From NCBI GenBank assembly GCA_009760855.2, contig WPIO01000047.1, forward strand, positions 3,116,001 through 3,180,000: DNA of 64,000 bases. Reading direction: 5' to 3'. This document shows positions 34,346 to 45,890 of the stretch, piece by piece. The notes below the pieces were generated by a model. It did no database searches and was not told the DNA's origin. It saw nothing but the letters and a program-made list of their open reading frames with translations. Origin of the DNA: Cristatella mucedo. Its lineage: Eukaryota; Bryozoa; Phylactolaemata; Cristatellidae. The number at the start of each line of letters is the position of its first letter. Positions within the stretch are counted from its first letter, which is position 1. Position numbers and translations under genes: made by a program.

Positions 34346-35759
34346 AGAGCGGTCTCGACATTTTAAGTGAACTAAATTGATCCTATTTAAAAACAATTAC
34401 TTGACATTTGGTCTCTAACCCACATATGTCTCCTTGTATTCTTCGAATAGCCCATTCCACTAATACTGGATCCAATTTTCGTAGCCTTGCTCGCTCAGTT
34501 AGAATAGCAGTAGATGCGCTTGCAGGATTCGCTTCGATTTACCTCGGTGTGCATAAATTTCGGGCACCGAAAAAAGATGACTGGTTATTAGTAACTATTG
34601 GCTGTTCTAGAAACGTTCAATGGCAATAGCCAAGAATAAAGCTGTGGGTTGGGTGAGCCTTCTACCTCTGGGCACTGTTTTCCTTCCTCCTTCGTCTGGC
34701 TATGTGGGCGAATGCAGCGAGCCAGCCGACACCGAGCAGCCTTGTGAGGCTTCATAGTTATCTAATACGTCCGAATCGATGATCAGCGCGAACGACCACG
34801 AGAAGTTAAAGTACCAAATAAAACCTTATTGGACTGCAAGAGCCGTTAGGACTTTTCCAGTCTCTGCTTTTGTGCTTTTAATTTCTTACGGCGCATCTGA
34901 AAGGGGCTTTAGCATGCACCCAGTTTCCATCTTGCCATCACGATCAAGAGCAATTCATCCGAAATCTTACGCCCCTCGAACCTGTAGGTCTTCACGAGTT
35001 ACTTATACAGTATGGCGGCTCTTGCCCCTCCCAAAAATGTCAGCTCTTGGAACACTATTACGCGTTTTTCAATTGTTTTTCCGCATTACTGTCGGCCTTT
35101 TAATGCTTTCTTTAATCGTCGCAGTGCCGATGTTTGTTTGAGCAGATGGCGTGAGTGGACACTCGAGGAGCGATTAATTCAGGTAGGTATGCCAGAACCA
35201 AAGCGCTCTGACAATCAGGCATTTAACGTTACTCACAAAAATTAGTTTCTGATATGCTGTCATATTCCGAATGATCCAGATGTTATAGTCACTGCTGACG
35301 CGACATGTGTAGAGTTACCAGCAATTATAGCCAAAGCTTTAAGCGACAAGTCTTTAAATGACCTCAAATGCTTCAGCTGACTGAATAATATATCGGTAGC
35401 AGAGCTGAAGCCGGCTAACAGTCTATGAGTCTACGAGGCGCCTTAAAAACATATGGCAATTTTTTAGCTGATTCATACTAAGTGCTTAGAGCCACTTTTG
35501 GAATAGTTGCTATCGGTCAGATTATCGCTCTAGAATTTTTTTCTAATTACTGATCATGGTAACGTAAATCGCCTACAATCAACTCGAGATGTTGGCAAGC
35601 CACTGCAATTTGCTACTAAATTTACTCTTGCATAATTTACCAACCTTCTAAACTTTGTGAAGTAAGCAAATTCATGCATCATCAAAATAATTACGGCCTA
35701 GATGACTACACCAATGATCTATTTATGCTGCTTGTTTTTAAAAACCTCAGTTCACTTAC
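34346..35759. other. Intron with overlapping unassigned frames
   Basis: Two overlapping plus-strand frames (34779-35141 and 35012-35245) are open. The first has hydrophobic text near its end (TVGLLMLSLIVAVPMFV). No splice-based case can be made. Confidence 0.35.
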
Positions 35760-35909
35760 CCCTGTCATTTACTCTGAACCGAGATATGCCTAAAGGAGAA
35801 TCGCCAGTGCGTAGTGATGCGCCAGATTCATTCAAGGAAGCTCTGTAGATCAGACATTTAAACGCCGTGAAGAAGTCCAGCACGCAGCCTCCGAAATAGG
35901 CCAGCAAGC
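35760..35909 (-). CDS. Semaphorin exon 5 (VxDF and LRT segment)
   Basis: There are 49 codons flanked by two bases at the 5' end and one at the 3' end (phase 1 in and out). It reads LLAYFGGCVLDFFTAF followed by CLIYRASL and SLRTGDS. This follows the family order LY.GTV.DF...D..IYR...LRT. The acceptor is AAGGCCCAG and the donor is a strong GGG|GTAAGTG. The piece between LRT and the next exon is longer than usual. Confidence 0.82.
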
Positions 35910-36011
35910 CTGGGCCTTAAAAGATCACGTAGCACTTCTAAGCTTTACGTTGCGTAATTGTTGAGCACACGCCTAGAGATATTAGTATCACTCAAAGCAT
36001 CGAAACCTTAC

Positions 36012-36114
36012 CGGTGACGAAGGAAACTGAATTCATCCATGGCAGCGGTGGTGCGAAAAAAGTGCTCTTTACTCCAAGTCGGTTGGTTCCACTGGAACTT
36101 AAATTCCAGCGTGC
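36012..36114 (-). CDS. Semaphorin exon 4
   Basis: There are 34 codons plus one base, entry phase 0 and exit phase 1. Splice sites are strong (TTATTTTCAG| and CACCG|GTAAGG). The text includes NRLGVKSTFFAPPLPW and NSVSFVTG. The second part lines up with the family segment G.CPFDP..N.TS...G that precedes the next blade. The usual cysteine of that segment is missing, so similarity is weaker here than in neighbouring exons. Phase agreement on both sides is the main support. Confidence 0.7.
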
Positions 36115-37262
36115 CTGAAAATAAGGAATACAGGATAAATATTTTTACAATTGCAAATAGGTTTTTTCTCATGAGACAGTTCAGCAATCATCTATGGCAT
36201 AATTAGGTTTAGAGGTAGCCCTTGAAGATGTAAGAAAAACTCCAACTTCGTTTTGGAAGGTTCGTGCCAGTTTAAGCTGATCTAGCAGTTAGTTCCAACC
36301 TACTTATTTCCAAGCTTATCCATGCATAGTCAATGGAGCGAAACTTATATAAGATTAGAAATGAAAGCATATTTCAAAATTATATGTAAAGATTTTCTTA
36401 TACAACGAACATGCATCTAATGTTATTAAGCTTATTTGTCTGAACTGAATAGCAAATCAGCAGTGAGTTCCTTGAACGGAATGTATGGATGTGCTAATCA
36501 TCCTTAAATTTTACATTAACTAATAACTATATATTAAAAGTACACAACAACCAACCATGCATAGACAAGTAGGAAAAAGCACATAAGAAGATTCTAAGTG
36601 TTACCGGTCATAAGGACCAATAGTTATTTGCAACGGTGAATTGTGCTCACGTAAGCATGCTAAAAAACACAGGAATTACAGGAAAACCGACATTTTTACT
36701 CACTATATACGTCATAATCTATAGTTTAAAAAGTACAGCTGGACATTTAGAGTGTTAGTCAGTCAGTTAAAAAAACTGAGCAAAATAGACGCGTCTTCAA
36801 CCGAAACTGGTACGACGCAAAGTCAATGCAGCTGGATACAGTAGCTGGAAGCAAGTTCCAGACTTCCTTTCATTCAAACTGAAGGACCCTACCACCAAAC
36901 CATTTCTGTTTATTCGTGCAACGCCCCGCGATAGTGAATTTTGAGCGTGACTTTTAACTGAAGATTGCTTAATAAATAGCCGCGATTGGAAGGTTTAGTA
37001 GCGGTCTACAGGAAGTTACGTGTCGCACCACTTATAATGTAAAGTAAATTATTTGTGCTGTTGCGATTTCGGTATTTTTAATGGAACTGCTTGTGGAATA
37101 GCGATGAAATGTTTTTGCCGCTTCGTCTGTTTAGAGCTCCGGGTCTGTATATTTTGCATGCATTGCATTAATGCTGCCTTTATCCTATATTTAAAAAAAA
37201 TAAAATGCGTCGGAAATATCCTATTATACTAGCTCAGCTAAAATGCACTTGCTGTAGCTTAC
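36115..37262. other. Intron with possible LINE remnant
   Basis: 36755-37060 has inverse text (AGCAAGTTCCAGACTTC) resembling the family A 3' region at very low identity. The rest is AT-rich. Confidence 0.4.
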
Positions 37263-37376
37263 CTCTGCCGTTAGATATACAAGACTCTTGCACGAGGCCT
37301 GTCCGGCATTGCTTCCGCATATCAAAATCTCTTCGTTGGAAATCGGAAGTACTGTCCGAATAAAGTTTTTGTGACA
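37263..37376 (-). CDS. Semaphorin exon 3 (NFIR and CGSNA motifs)
   Basis: The exon has exactly 38 codons, in phase 0 at both ends. It starts CHKNFIRTVLP and continues to EEILICGSNAGQASC. These are the two most recognisable N-terminal sema motifs, normally C.NYIRVL and LLVCGTNAF.P.C. Joined to the previous exon it restores the conserved pair of cysteines around C.....C.NFIR. The acceptor is TACCGCTAG and the donor GCAGAG|GTAAGC. The intron on the 5' side is 107 bp. Confidence 0.88.
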
Positions 37377-37483
37377 CTAGCGGTATAAAACATTTATATT
37401 GAGTTACCATTAAGTAGCAAAAAAAATCAAAAAATCAGAGCTGCGATTAGAAGGTTTAACGCAAATTCACCATAAGCTAATAC

Positions 37484-37622
37484 CTGAGAAAACCCTGCTT
37501 CAATTTTTCGCATGAGTTCCCGACAGCCTGTCCTAAAACTGCTCGAGCGCCCAGCGTCGACAGGCATGTAAACTTCTGATGTTGCCGTCATGTTGCCGAG
37601 GCTCACGTTGAACATTTTATCT
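37484..37622 (-). CDS. Semaphorin exon 2 (sema blade 1)
   Basis: It encodes 46 residues beginning DKMFNVSLGNMTATSEV, which joins the previous exon as GAR-DKMFNVSL, the usual semaphorin GAR..V.N.SL pattern. It ends with CRELMRKIEAGFSQ, corresponding to the C.LKGK segment of the family. The acceptor is GACCACAG and the donor TCTCAG|GTATTA. The intron on the 5' side is only 106 bp. Entry phase is 2 and exit phase 0. Confidence 0.85.
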
Positions 37623-37728
37623 CTGTGGTCGACCACGCAGAGTGGCTCAGCTATTCATGACAGTTTCGCTTGCTAAGAGAACGTACGAAGGTGGCAAAAG
37701 ACGCTTGCTATCTACACGTGAAATTTAC

Positions 37729-37825
37729 CTGGCTCCAATAAGTACGAAGGATTCTCCTTCCTGAAGAAATCGAAGCCATTTTTCTTTTTTTAAGGGATCC
37801 GGATCAAAGACGGACAGCAAAGAGC
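37729..37825 (-). CDS. Semaphorin exon 1 seen (start of sema domain)
   Basis: The exon encodes FDPDPLKKEKWLRFLQ followed by EGESFVLIGAR, which matches the first sema blade (family pattern F..L......LLVGAR). The donor is clear (GCCAG|GTAAAT) and leaves phase 2. The frame stays open further upstream to about 37930 with a GC-rich sequence including PYICHVAHAGAGG, so the 5' limit is uncertain. I chose the acceptor TTCTGTAG at 37826-37827 because it has a pyrimidine tract. No methionine lies in this frame, so the initiator must be in an upstream exon. Confidence 0.68.
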
Positions 37826-39254
37826 CTACAGAAGCCAAGCCACCGGCACCAGCATGAGCCACGTGACATATGTACGGCGCCCGCCGCAGCTGCTGCTTCA
37901 GTTTGTCATTAAAAACAGTGCACTTGACTGCACTTGACTGGCATCATTTGAATTACCGACAGTTCGCGTTAGAAAGTAGTCTCGCGAGAGTTTAAAAATA
38001 ATTTCGATCGAATGACCCGAAATAGCCATGCTTCAAGGAATTATTTCTTTTTCTAGATTTCGAAAGACGATTGTGGAATGAACCACCCCCATTGTGAACG
38101 TGAGTGCTAAAATATCACATCCAAACTTGAATACTCGACAAAATTGAAGCTTACTGTGCAAGTTGTACTCAGGACTAGACAGAGTGAACTATGTGATTGG
38201 CATTTCTGCGGCATTGCAAATTGTACTTAATACTGACTACTTTTCTACTGCTATATCAAGCAACAGCTATGAATACGCTGCAAGCGGTCCTAAATTTTCT
38301 TTTACTTAGTATAAAAATGAAAACTGTCAACTTTTCTTAGATATTTCAAATATTTACAAAAATTATAGGCCCTCAATTCCTAATGATGCTTAATATTCTG
38401 ATGCGAGCATAAGCTTTCTGTAGGCCGAATGGTTTTCGGCACATTGTCAATTTGCTTTCTCCAGCGATCTCCTAATCACTTATTACAATCGTTTTAGCGA
38501 GAATTATTAAGCTATTGACCAGACTACGTGCATGAATCCATACGCTTAAATCCATTACGCTCTGGCTGCACTATGGAATCTGGAAATACAGGCTTTGATA
38601 TTTCTTACATCGACATTAAGTGTGTCAAAGGAACGTTAGGCCACTGGAAGAAAAATAAAATTGAATGCTCACGGTTCGACAAGGTAGGTAAAGCTCCATG
38701 GTGAGTAAGAAACATTTTAAGCCTTTCAGGTCGTGTTGGCACACAATGAACAGCTAGGGTCCTTGAAATTTTTTCATTTTTACCAACACTTCGTTATTCA
38801 TATAACTGACACCCGCACCAAGAAGGAAATCGGAAAGTGTCACCAAATGAAACTAGCATTTGCTGACAAACACTCATTGCACCAGCTCATCCCCCCACAT
38901 ATCCTTACCAGACATCCATTTTGTATCTGGATTTAGAGTAAGTTGCGTGAGCCAACCACAGACAACTGGTCTCACTCTGAGCATAAATGAAGCAGTAGCT
39001 CAACCGTTCACTATCGGCGCCTTAGGCAGCTGGTTTCGTGCGGGAAGTAAGTGTGACTTTACGTCCGGGTTTGTATGTCAAATGTGTTTGTACGAAATTC
39101 CCAGGCTCGCACCAAATACAATTATCAGAACATAAAAAACATTATTATTGGAGAATTTAATCCCTTCAACGTTGTTACTATTTCATTCTTTTAAGGTATG
39201 ATCCCTGTTTGTCATAACGACGCCGTGTTCCGTGCTCTCGGCGATCGACATCTC
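37826..39254. other. 5' flank or intron, no promoter seen
   Basis: The frame of exon 1 stays open to about 37930, with a repeated CACTTGACTG at 37921. No TATA box or CpG island is evident. Frames at 38733-39135 (plus) are not supported. Confidence 0.4.
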
Positions 39255-41290
39255 GTACATCCGTCTATAAGTTCACAAAGATGCAAAGACTACGGTTGGG
39301 TGTTGTAGGGGAGAGATTTGTATAGCTTTTTCAAAAACGAAGTGGCTTTCGCCACGCATTAGATTTTCAAAAGGCTTCATCTCACGCAACAAAGAGAAAG
39401 TGAGGAGCATAGCTGATTCATGAGGAAAGATAAGCGAGTAGCGAGTAGCAAGGAAGTAGCAGCCTAGGATGGCTGGAAAGGACATACCATGGTTGGCAGC
39501 TGGAGCGTAGATGTCATTGCATAAGAACTGTGAAAGTGTGTTCCACAGTATGGGATCTGCAGAGCAAATGCTTCTGTTGCCCACGGTCTTTAAGCGGAGG
39601 AATGTAACAGCTAATTGATTGTCTATACATAAACTGAGGGCACGAGAAGGCAGAAACTGGTGCAGCAGCCCAGCTAGGTATGAACTAGCCACGCTTTGGC
39701 AGGCCGTATGGGTCGTGTGGACGTGTGTGTGGCCATTAGGGCGTGTGGGCGTATGGCCGTGTGAGCGTGTGGCCGTGTTTGTCAGCGTAGGAACCTTTTT
39801 CTGCTTCCCTTGATCAACCGGCAATCATCAAAGCTCTTTCAGCATGGTAGAGCCTCTGGTATTTTTAAACAAACCTTGCAGCCATATTCACAGTCTGCTG
39901 CAGTGGGCTAGTTTCATTTTTTCAGTAGCCCAGCCTAAAGAGAATTAAAAGAATCTAACGAAGACAGCGGTAAGCGGTTAGCTCAATTGTTTGAAAGCCA
40001 CCGTGGAAGACAGTTCCTAAGTACAGATACGGATCGGACGTTACGGCTAACTTTGGAATCAGTCCTCTTACCATAGCCTAACAAATTTAGGCAGCTGCTG
40101 AAGACATCTAAATTCCGAGAACACGGTGATGGTCACACAGCAGCATCACCTATTAAAAGACCAAAGCCTTCTATTTCAGCTACACGCGTTGGTGAGACCG
40201 GACCCCCATGCGATATGGATTGAACACAATCATAGAAGTACGATTTAAGCCATGCCGATTCCTGGCCTGCCAGACCGATCGTTGCTCTCAAACGTTCAAG
40301 TAAAATATCATGATCAATAGTGTCGAAGACAGCTAATTGATCTAGCAGCGTTTCATCACTGACATACTCGTCATTGTTGCTGCATAGAATGTCATCGGCT
40401 GCACAGAGGAGAGCAGGTTCAGTGGGATGCTGCCCCTTGAACTCCGACTGAGATTTTTCAGAAAATTAATTTATTTTAATTTGTGCAACAAGCTCTGCTG
40501 CTTAGCGGCAATTTTTTAAGAATCTTAACCAATAAATGAAGAAGGGAAACTGGGAGATAGTTTACAAGGTCCTCTGTATCTAAACCAGGCTTTTTAAGTA
40601 TCAATCTAACGACTACCGATTTGAAGGACATGAATACAACCCTTTCTATCAGAGAAGCAATTACAATTTTGGTTATAGCTGTACTAATTGTGTCTGTCAC
40701 TAAGGACTACAGAGGGAACAGTATTGGGTCTTCGGGAGACGAGTTCTTTTTACTTGACCTTATTAAGGTAGCCACATCGCATCTAGAAACCTCAGAAAAT
40801 CTTTTCAATGAAGGTCTACGGGAGGGATACGACTCGAAAATTGCTTTAGTTGGGTGAAGCTTTACGGAGGCTGGAATGTGCGCATTGTTTTCAGTGAAAA
40901 AGGATGAAAACCTGTACGCCACGCAGTTAATATCTGAGAGTGGGACATCTCAGCATCGGTCAGCAATTACCTCACGAGTAGCATATCCAATCTGGGTCTG
41001 ACTGGCAGGATTACGTTTTGAGGGAAAAAAAGAACCTCTCGCTTTCTGAAATTCCGGATGTAGATCCCTTACGAGTTCTGTGAAATTGACTAGATCGTCC
41101 TCAGACTCAGTCTTCCTAAAGCAGAATTCATGCTTGTGCTTAACACGGCGCATCGTTTGAGGTTTTTTGTAAATTAAAATGAATCTCCACGACTCAGTGT
41201 GTGGACAGAATGCATGCGAGCATGCTCATCAAGGGCTCTCTTAAGTGTCTGGTTCACTGCATCAGTTAGAGTATAAAGACAATCGGTCTT
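39255..41290 (-). mobile_element. LINE family B copy, decayed
   Basis: The 3' part (39273-39824) has AVTFLRLKTVGNRSICSADP. The RT middle is degraded. The upstream part (40707-41153) has PEFQKARGSFFPSKRNP and the region before RT known from 49.5 kb. A G-T-rich repeat (39710-39780) interrupts the coding. The 5' third is absent. Confidence 0.75.
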
Positions 41291-41499
41291 CTCTGGGTGC
41301 GTGTTCTGGGTTTGAGCGCTGCTGGGTCGCGAAGACTGGGCACTTTATCATCTTTTTGCTAATTCGTGCCCTTACGTAAATGATTTTCAGTTCTTGCTGC
41401 CCTAGAGGAGAATGCCACACTGAGAATACACTATGTTTTGCATGGCCCAAAGTAAACGCATTTTCTCTCTTACCACTTTATTATGCTGTTGAGTAACTA

Positions 41500-41645
41500 T
41501 GAAAATTGATTGGTGGTAACGTGTACAGTTTCAGCACGCACAAGCATGAAGCAGGAAAATTCACGCGGTCAGCAAATGCAAAGTTCCTAGAAAGAGATTG
41601 GGTTCACCGAGGCCGCTATATCAAGTGTATTATTATTATTATTCT
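41500..41645 (+). mobile_element. LINE family A 3' end
   Basis: CAGTTTCAGCACGCACAAGC, the hairpin in decayed form (AGTTCCTAGAAAGAGATTGG, CACCGAGGCCGCTATATC) and an ATT run are visible. The orientation is opposite to the LINE B copy beside it. Confidence 0.68.
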
Positions 41646-41649
41646 TACC

Positions 41650-42180
41650 ATTACGGGCGGAACAAGGGTTAATAGGAGCATTTGAATTTCGACTTCTTTT
41701 GGAATTACGTAAAATCAAGGGATCTTGGGATTTAATTGAAAGGGAAGTTCCAGGTTTTTGGAGCATATCAACTGAAGTGCCTGGCCTGCCAAAACAAGTT
41801 TACTTTGGTTAGAGACGCAGCTCAGTGAGCTGAGACAGACGAGCGGATAGAACGGAGCGAAGACTAAACAAGGACAGGTATACCCGACAGTTAAGCTGTG
41901 GCCAGACACGGAATTCCATAAAGTAAGTAAAATAGCTTTGAATACGGTATGCTGCGTTTAATTGGGGGAGGGAATTCGGGTCTGTGAACTTCTGAGTTTG
42001 CATAAACTGCAAGCTTCCTATCGCAGTCTGAAAGACTTGAAAATAGTGATTCGCAGAGACGGGATTTAAAAAATGCATAGACTAGCTCGGCTACTGTATC
42101 CTTGCCTTTGCTAGTCTATCCTAATATTTGTCCGTAAAAGCTCGAGATTTTTTCATGGCAAAGATCTAAAAGTAGTCGGA
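41650..42180 (-). mobile_element. Diverged LINE fragment (family D)
   Basis: Inverse text GGGAAGTTCCAGG, TTTGGAGCATATCAACTG and, further on, AATAGTGATTCGCAGAGACG parallels the layout of the family A 3' region (GGGAGTTCCAGGCTTTGGGAGCAT) at low identity. No frame is preserved. Confidence 0.5.
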
Positions 42181-43854
42181 TTCGAATACGTAGCTCATGT
42201 GATCCTCAAATGAAAGGTCATTTTGGAACTGGCTAACTAGGTTGTACGGTGACGCCACAGATGATATGCTGGCTAAACCCGGCAGAAGGTTAGTAGGCTT
42301 TCCCATTTTTGAGAGGGCTAGCTTTTACCAGAGCTTAAAAGCTGAATTTACCGTCTTAAAACTAGGATTTTCTGTCACCTTTGCTTTGTCTCAGCTTCAC
42401 TTGCTCGCCATCGCGCACGAATCGACTTCAATATTCTCTCGACGGAATACACGTCACTTCCGTTCATTTGCATCGGCCTGCCGATCCGACCTCATTGATC
42501 CTTCGAAAAACTCTCTCACTCCCGGTTGTGTGACTTGCAGTCGTCTAGCATTCCTCGCGTTAAATAAAAATGTATTCTAGTTCGCGTTTGCCAAAAGTCT
42601 CGAAATCGCTCTTTGACTCTGTCACCGGCAGTAATTGATGTTGCATCCTCGATCTCGTTCGTAGCTAAAGCCGCGTCTGCTCAGCTCATCTTTCCATGCA
42701 CCCTGGATCCTTGTTCCTGTGCGCCTTAAAAATTTAAAAATTAATTTGATTTAACAGTCTGGTCTATCTAGCTGCGGAAGTGATTTAATGGCTATCACCT
42801 CCGCTTTCAATTGTCAATGAAGGATCGACCGTTTCAGGACTCAATCCCGCCACGCGGATTGTAATGAGCTAGCACTAGATCTTTCGGCAACAAAGACCCA
42901 GCCTTGCATTCTTACTTATAAAAGACTCGTTGCAAATAACAACTGACCAGCGGTAGTTTAAACAGGATGCTCTGAGTTGTGTCTTGTCCACTTTTGGATT
43001 TGGCAGGTCAGCGTGTGCTCCATAACTAATACGTATTTCTTTCCTTAGATTGAGTTGTCAAGCACCTGGATAAGGCTTGGTTTCTCGTGAAGCATTATAC
43101 AAAAGAAACAATTACGAATAACATAATCCAAGGCCCAATTAACAGCTGTACTGTTGCGTCTCTCCTAACTCCTCAAAGCTTAGTAGCAGGGAAGGGTTAC
43201 AAGGCTTAAGAGACAGATCAATGATATTGCAAAACGCCCTAAATCAAGGAAACTCATTTAAAAATGTAATACATCAAGATACTTTACTTAAAGCTTTTCC
43301 GCGAGATTCAATGTTCAGCTTCAAATAATAGTGCATATTTTAGATATATACAGTATGCACATTCTTAAATTATCTCGCCTGATATTTTTAATGGCACTAA
43401 TCATAGCTTTGCAATAGTATTCTAACTATGAATATCCCATAGGGTACACAGTATCGTGATGTCAGCGACTTGTGTTCAATGACTAACTAATACTTTCAAA
43501 TCAGAAGTTACATGTGCTGGTTTGTGACTCTAAAGGCGTGGTGGGTGTGGTACCCTCGGTGCACAGGTTATATGTGCTTTTTCTGATGGAACAACCGCTT
43601 TTTTATATAGATCTGGAAATATTTATGGAACTGCGTCCTTTCATTACTCACTCAATGTCAGCTTCAAGCACTATAATCTTTTTCAGACGGCACCATGTCT
43701 TAAAGTTTCCTAACCACTCTTAAATACCAGCAGGTTTAAATTGGCCAATCTGGCATAATTCCTTTGCACAAATTTAGGCAGGCTTTCCAAATAGTGCTAA
43801 GAATACCTCATAGGAAATCGTTGGAGACCTCTAGATGACGATAGTTCGGCACGT
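42181..43854. other. No gene seen
   Basis: Possible decayed SINE text near 42750-42860 (GATTTAACAGTCTGG). Frames at 42242-42580 and 43514-43723 are unassigned. Confidence 0.4.
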
Positions 43855-44142
43855 AAGGTAATGCAATATATTTCCGCCTGTAACTTCACAATGCCCAAAG
43901 ACTACGTGAGTGTTACGAAGAGAATTTTCCATAGTACACTCACAGCCTAAGCGGCTTTCGGTACGCATTCGGTAGCCAACAGACTTCGTCTCACGCAACA
44001 AAGAGAAAGTGGGAAGCATAGCAGATTCAGGAGAGCAGTTGAGGTAGTGAGTAGCATAGAAGTAGCAGCTCAGGACCGCTGAAAAGGATGAGCCATATTC
44101 GGCAGCAGAAGAGTATTTGTCGTGGCGTAAGAATTGTGGAAG
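43855..44142 (-). mobile_element. LINE family B, short 3' fragment
   Basis: It matches the last 290 bases of family B, including the inverse text AAGCGGCTTTCGGTACGCAT and CAACAAAGAGAAAGTGGGAA. Truncation at the 5' side is abrupt near GTGGAAGGCGCG. Confidence 0.75.
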
Positions 44143-45469
44143 GCGCGTAGCTTTTGGCTTCCCATACACTGAAAGAATAAACTAACAACTAAAGTTGAGT
44201 TAATGACAGTAAGAGTAAATTTACAATATTGCACATGGGCTTAAGAACTTTTCTTAGCAGATTTCGAAAAGAAAGCATTGATCGTATTCTAAAGTTCAAT
44301 GTTTAGCTTCCCCAACCAAAAATGCTAGGTACATCCGGGATAGTAAGAGCTATTTTTTAATGGAGCCTGGCTTCGTTAGTTAACGCCGTACATAAGGACG
44401 TGCTGCTTTTTCAAGTTATGGCTAAAATGGACAAATCGTCATCAGAAATTAACAAATGAAATTCTGGTCCTGCTAAAAAGTATTAGAGTAAACCTATATA
44501 AACACACTCCAAGTAAACTAAAATTGTGGAAATTATAGATTTACAGCTAAATATTTAATGCACGTGCAGAGAGGCGTTTTATAATACTTCAACTCACCCT
44601 TGCTCACCTTCGCTAGCTGACGTCAGTGGAGTGTGTCGTTCAACCAGGATGGCGCCCGCATGGTAGACCGTGCACAATATGGCCACGATAGGGACAGTAG
44701 TGCCACTCATGGCAACGCTGCGAGCAAGTCAACAGAGGGTGCGCCGAAAGCCGCTGCTGGGAGCTTCTGCAAAGACATTGACATTTGACAGCTGATGCGA
44801 CAATTGCCACCCCACACCTTAAGGCTACACTTTTCTGTATCACTAACCAACGGCTCAAAATTCAGTGTGGCTAAATCTCTTATGCTTTCCTAATCGATCG
44901 CAAACCTACCGTAACGTAAATTCAAGTATTTTGCTATAGGTTATGTTCGTTTCATTTTGTTTGAGCAAGGCTTTCGGGCCAGTTGCCTTGTCCAATAATC
45001 GAGGCTCTTTCGTAATAGGCCAGCAGATCTATAGCTACGTTCACCGAGACGAGGTGTTAATCTTAATTTGTATGACGTACTACAGTAACATTATAAAGAG
45101 CTTTGTTTAGCGCCTTAAGAGGACGCAATCTTAATCCTGGTGTGTTACAACTGGCTGTAAGAGAAGCAGTGATGGTCGAGAGCTGCTGGCAAGCATGCTG
45201 TCATTATCGGACGAGAGAGCAAAAGCTCCCACAAACATAACGCTAAGACAAGTATGTCAAAGCGCTCAAAGACGACCAAGGGTGAGGGGGACTCGGGAAT
45301 TTTAGCAGCAATTGAATTATGTACAGTCACGCACTCAAAGCGCGTAGCAATTGATATTTTCAATGGAGTAGTATCCAGCAGCTTGAACGTGCAAAGTTTC
45401 ACAGCACACAAGCACGCATAGGATAGTTAACTTATCCGAGAAAAATACTGTTCAGAAAAGGCAGCCGTT
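44143..45469. other. Intergenic or intron, Cys-rich frame and LINE C-like tail
   Basis: A minus-strand frame (44640-44858) has many cysteines. At 45095-45130 the inverse text TTTAGCGCCTTAAGAGGACG resembles the family C 3' end. Confidence 0.4.
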
Positions 45470-45890
45470 TAGCTTTTTGAATGTCCTGTCATTCGGAACT
45501 GAGCTCAAGCTATGAAAGTGTAGTAGCTGCTGGCACCGTTGGCTCAGAGGGATTTAGGTGTAGTTAGGGCGCAGCAAGCCAACAGTAGTCAGAATAGCCA
45601 GCGGAATGACACGAGGCCTGGTGTGAAGCTTATTCTGATAGATATGCCAGAGTAAGATTACGAAGATACCTAAAGCTGTTTAACGTATTCCTGACATCTA
45701 TACACTACTTGATTTGCATCCAGTTCAGATTGGTGATTAGTGGCGTAATGCGGCTATGTGGCAGTTGCGAATTGTACGAGATACAACTTAGCTGCCGAGT
45801 TTTGGACTATCTATAACCCTCTTAGGCAGGTATAACTATCACCAGAGTTCTGCGGAAGTCAAATGAGAAAAATAGTTAGGTTATTTGTAT
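45470..45890 (-). mobile_element. Diverged LINE fragment
   Basis: Inverse text such as GATTTGCATCCAGTTCAGAT, TTGCGAATTGTACGAGATAC and GCCGAGTTTTGGAC follows the family A RT C-terminal layout (GGTAGCCAGTGCAGGT... GCAACTGCGACGCTCACG) with many changes. It is old and non-coding. Confidence 0.45.

Larger units (their letters stand above)
2792..37825 (-). other. Semaphorin gene (sema + PSI + Ser/Thr-rich stalk), assembled span
   Basis: This is the gene-level entry for sixteen minus-strand exons described separately. Semaphorins are secreted or membrane-bound guidance cues that bind plexins through a seven-bladed sema propeller followed by a PSI cysteine knot. Each exon was found by its sema or PSI motif, or by Ser/Thr-rich coding flanked by AG and GT. 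The codon phases agree at all fifteen junctions, which is hard to get by chance. Introns vary from 80 bp to 8.6 kb and hold most of the LINE copies. The domain order (sema, PSI, no Ig seen) fits class 1/6-like invertebrate semaphorins, but no clear transmembrane helix was found. Neither the first nor the last exon is certain. Confidence 0.85.

Noticed and set aside
36012-36114. Alternative reading LEFKFQWNQPTWSKEHFF of the same block
   Set aside because: It needs a different entry phase and breaks the join with both neighbouring exons.
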